Positions 5,359 to 6,516 of a stretch of DNA of 6,516 nt are shown here, in pieces. The first letter of the stretch is position 1; each line of letters starts with the position of its first letter. The notes beneath the pieces are model-generated. The model saw only the letters and a list, made by a program, of their open reading frames with translations, was not told where the DNA came from and ran no database searches. Made by a program: the position numbers and the translations under genes. Source of the DNA: an uncultured Clostridium sp. (lineage in GTDB: Bacteria > Bacillota > Clostridia > Lachnospirales > Lachnospiraceae); assembly GCF_900547735.1 (NCBI RefSeq), contig NZ_URHZ01000137.1, positions 1 to 6,516 on the forward strand, written 5' to 3'.

Positions 5359-6138
5359 GATATAAGAAAGAGAGTGGTTATAGATGCCGGTCACGGCGGT
5401 GAATACGATCCGGGAGCGGTTTTCGAAGGAAGACAGGAGAAGGACGACAATCTGAGACTGGCGCTGGCCGTCGGGGATATACTGGAAAATAACGGTGTTG
5501 AAGTAATTTTCACAAGGGTTACGGATGTGTATGATTCGCCTTATGAAAAAGCAGATATGGCAAACGCGGCCGATGCGGATTTTTTCGTTTCCATCCACAG
5601 AAATGCAGCCGCAGAGCCGGGAACAGGCTCCGGCACAATGTCGCTGGTGTACAGAGAAGAAGGACTTGCCAAAGAACTGGCATCTTCCATCAATAGAGAA
5701 CTTGCCAAAACGGGCTTCACGGATCTGGGAACCTTTGAAAGACCCGGTCTGGTGGTCCTTCGCAGAACGCAGATACCGGCCGTACTGGTGGAAGCTGGTT
5801 TTATCGACAATCCGGAAGATAATGCAAGGTTTGACGCACAGTTTGACGAGATCGCAAATGCGATTGCAACCGGAATACTGAATGTGATCAGGCAGCAGGA
5901 AGAGGAAGAGCAATTCTACATGATCCAGACGGGCGCCTACCGCATCCGCTCCCTGGCTGAGCAGCAGCTCGAAGAACTGAAGTCGGAAGGATTTCCGGCA
6001 TATCTGGTATCCGAGGACGGACTTTACAAAGTCAGAGTCGGAGCCTTTAGCGACATTGACAATGCTGCAAAGATGGAACAGGAACTGAGGGAAATGGGAT
6101 TCCCGACGGTAATGGTTCATGGACCGGCAGTGAATTAG
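5356..6138 (+). CDS. N-acetylmuramoyl-L-alanine amidase (Amidase_3) with C-terminal SPOR domain, CwlC-like
   Basis: A zinc hydrolase that cuts the bond between N-acetylmuramic acid and L-alanine in peptidoglycan. Numbered from the TTG start (260 residues), the Amidase_3 domain spans about 4-180. It has zinc ligands His13 (IDAGHGG), Glu28 (GRQEKDD) and His81 (SIHRNA), and the catalytic glutamate Glu146 (VEAGFIDN). A short acidic linker (QQEEEEQ) leads to a SPOR domain (about 186-258; FYMIQTGAY, then LYKVRVGAFSD), which binds denuded glycan strands. There is no signal peptide or membrane segment. The same plan, at similar length, is seen in Bacillus CwlC, a mother-cell lysis amidase made late in sporulation. 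The possible sigma-K-type promoter fits that role. A prophage endolysin is a less likely alternative, since no phage genes are nearby. An extended GTG start at 5338 would add six residues. Confidence 0.93.
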   Translation: MDIRKRVVIDAGHGGEYDPGAVFEGRQEKDDNLRLALAVGDILENNGVEVIFTRVTDVYDSPYEKADMANAADADFFVSIHRNAAAEPGTGSGTMSLVYREEGLAKELASSINRELAKTGFTDLGTFERPGLVVLRRTQIPAVLVEAGFIDNPEDNARFDAQFDEIANAIATGILNVIRQQEEEEQFYMIQTGAYRIRSLAEQQLEELKSEGFPAYLVSEDGLYKVRVGAFSDIDNAAKMEQELREMGFPTVMVHGPAVN

Positions 6139-6270
6139 AAACTGCCCGCTTATCCCTGGTTTTTATGGATTCGTTTTTAACTCTGCTTTTGGTGATTTGG
6201 CTATTGTGAAGTAAAAGTGGGAATTCCTGTTTTTAGGTTTCCGGTAAGGAATACAGTTGTTTTGGTCTGC

Positions 6271-6300
6271 GCCCTCCTGTGTGTAACGGGAGGGCTTTTT
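6271..6300 (+). terminator. Intrinsic terminator downstream of the amidase
   Basis: A 10-bp stem (gccctcctgt at 6271-6280 with acgggagggc at 6286-6295, one G-T) closes a gtgta loop and is followed by five T. It lies 132 bp past the amidase stop; nothing recognisable lies in between. Confidence 0.9.
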
Positions 6301-6351
6301 AGATTTGTGGGAAGAGGGCTGATTCTTATATTGTTGGTTTTCAGGATGTAA

Positions 6352-6380
6352 TTGAAGCTGGGGGAAAGGTGTAGTATGAT
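6352..6380 (+). promoter_or_regulatory. Sigma-70-type promoter reading out of the window
   Basis: TTGAAG (6352-6357), 17-bp spacer, TATGAT (6375-6380), placed after the amidase terminator. It probably drives a transcript starting near 6387 whose gene lies beyond the window edge. Confidence 0.6.
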
Positions 6381-6386
6381 GGGAGG

Positions 6387-6516
6387 AGATAGTGATTTAA
6401 TTGAGGAATGAGAACGCCGCCGTTAGGTCGGGGTTCGGGATGGTGAGGGGGAATCCAGGAGAAAAAATTCCTACAGGGACTCGCTCCCGCTTGTGGAATG
6501 CGCAGCGGATGCTAGA
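6387..6516. other. Window-edge segment, no supported gene
   Basis: Only short frames occur: a 12-codon one from 6409 after gagga, and one open from ATG 6440 to the edge (25 codons) without a good Shine-Dalgarno. The segment has small inverted repeats, ggaat/attcc (6450-6454, 6467-6471) and ggga/tccc (6476-6479, 6485-6488). It could be a leader or the edge of a repeat element; its completion lies outside. Confidence 0.3.

Noticed and set aside
5320..6120. 266-codon minus-strand frame opposite the amidase
   Set aside because: Antisense shadow of a gene with all four zinc and catalytic residues intact.

Overview
The window looks like a chromosomal segment of a moderate-GC, spore-forming Firmicute. 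A Lachnospiraceae/Clostridia member is my best guess, from strong purine-rich Shine-Dalgarno sites, a glutamine-synthetase homologue next to an ANTAR antiterminator, a diaminopimelate-type cell wall gene, and a CwlC-like amidase with a sporulation-type promoter. This placement is an inference; no rRNA or tRNA is present.

Layout. On the minus strand (47-898) lies an AraC-type regulator. It diverges from everything else across a 422-bp spacer that carries a 181-bp MITE-like insertion with terminal inverted repeats and an 8-bp target duplication, followed by a probable promoter and a foldable leader. Then, all on the plus strand: a DapF-family protein (1321-2193), a glutamine-synthetase-family protein (2399-3703) with its own strong promoter, three 23-bp tandem repeats, a receiver-ANTAR protein (3831-4376), a canonical dapF (4427-5239), and a signal-less N-acetylmuramoyl-L-alanine amidase with a SPOR domain (5356-6138). 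The last 378 bp hold a strong intrinsic terminator, an outward-facing sigma-70-type promoter, and no recognisable gene.

The striking point is that three consecutive genes encode full-length members of well-known families that have lost their key residues. The first DapF homologue has Ser at both catalytic Cys positions but keeps the substrate-binding Asn, Glu and Arg residues. The GS homologue has lost four of six metal-binding ligands. The receiver domain of the ANTAR protein lacks the phospho-acceptor Asp, the acidic pair and the Lys. A catalytically intact DapF follows. I propose, as inference, that these are sensor or regulatory pseudo-enzymes linking amino-nitrogen or diaminopimelate status to RNA-level control, possibly under the divergent AraC protein. 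New chemistry is the alternative for the Ser/Ser protein.
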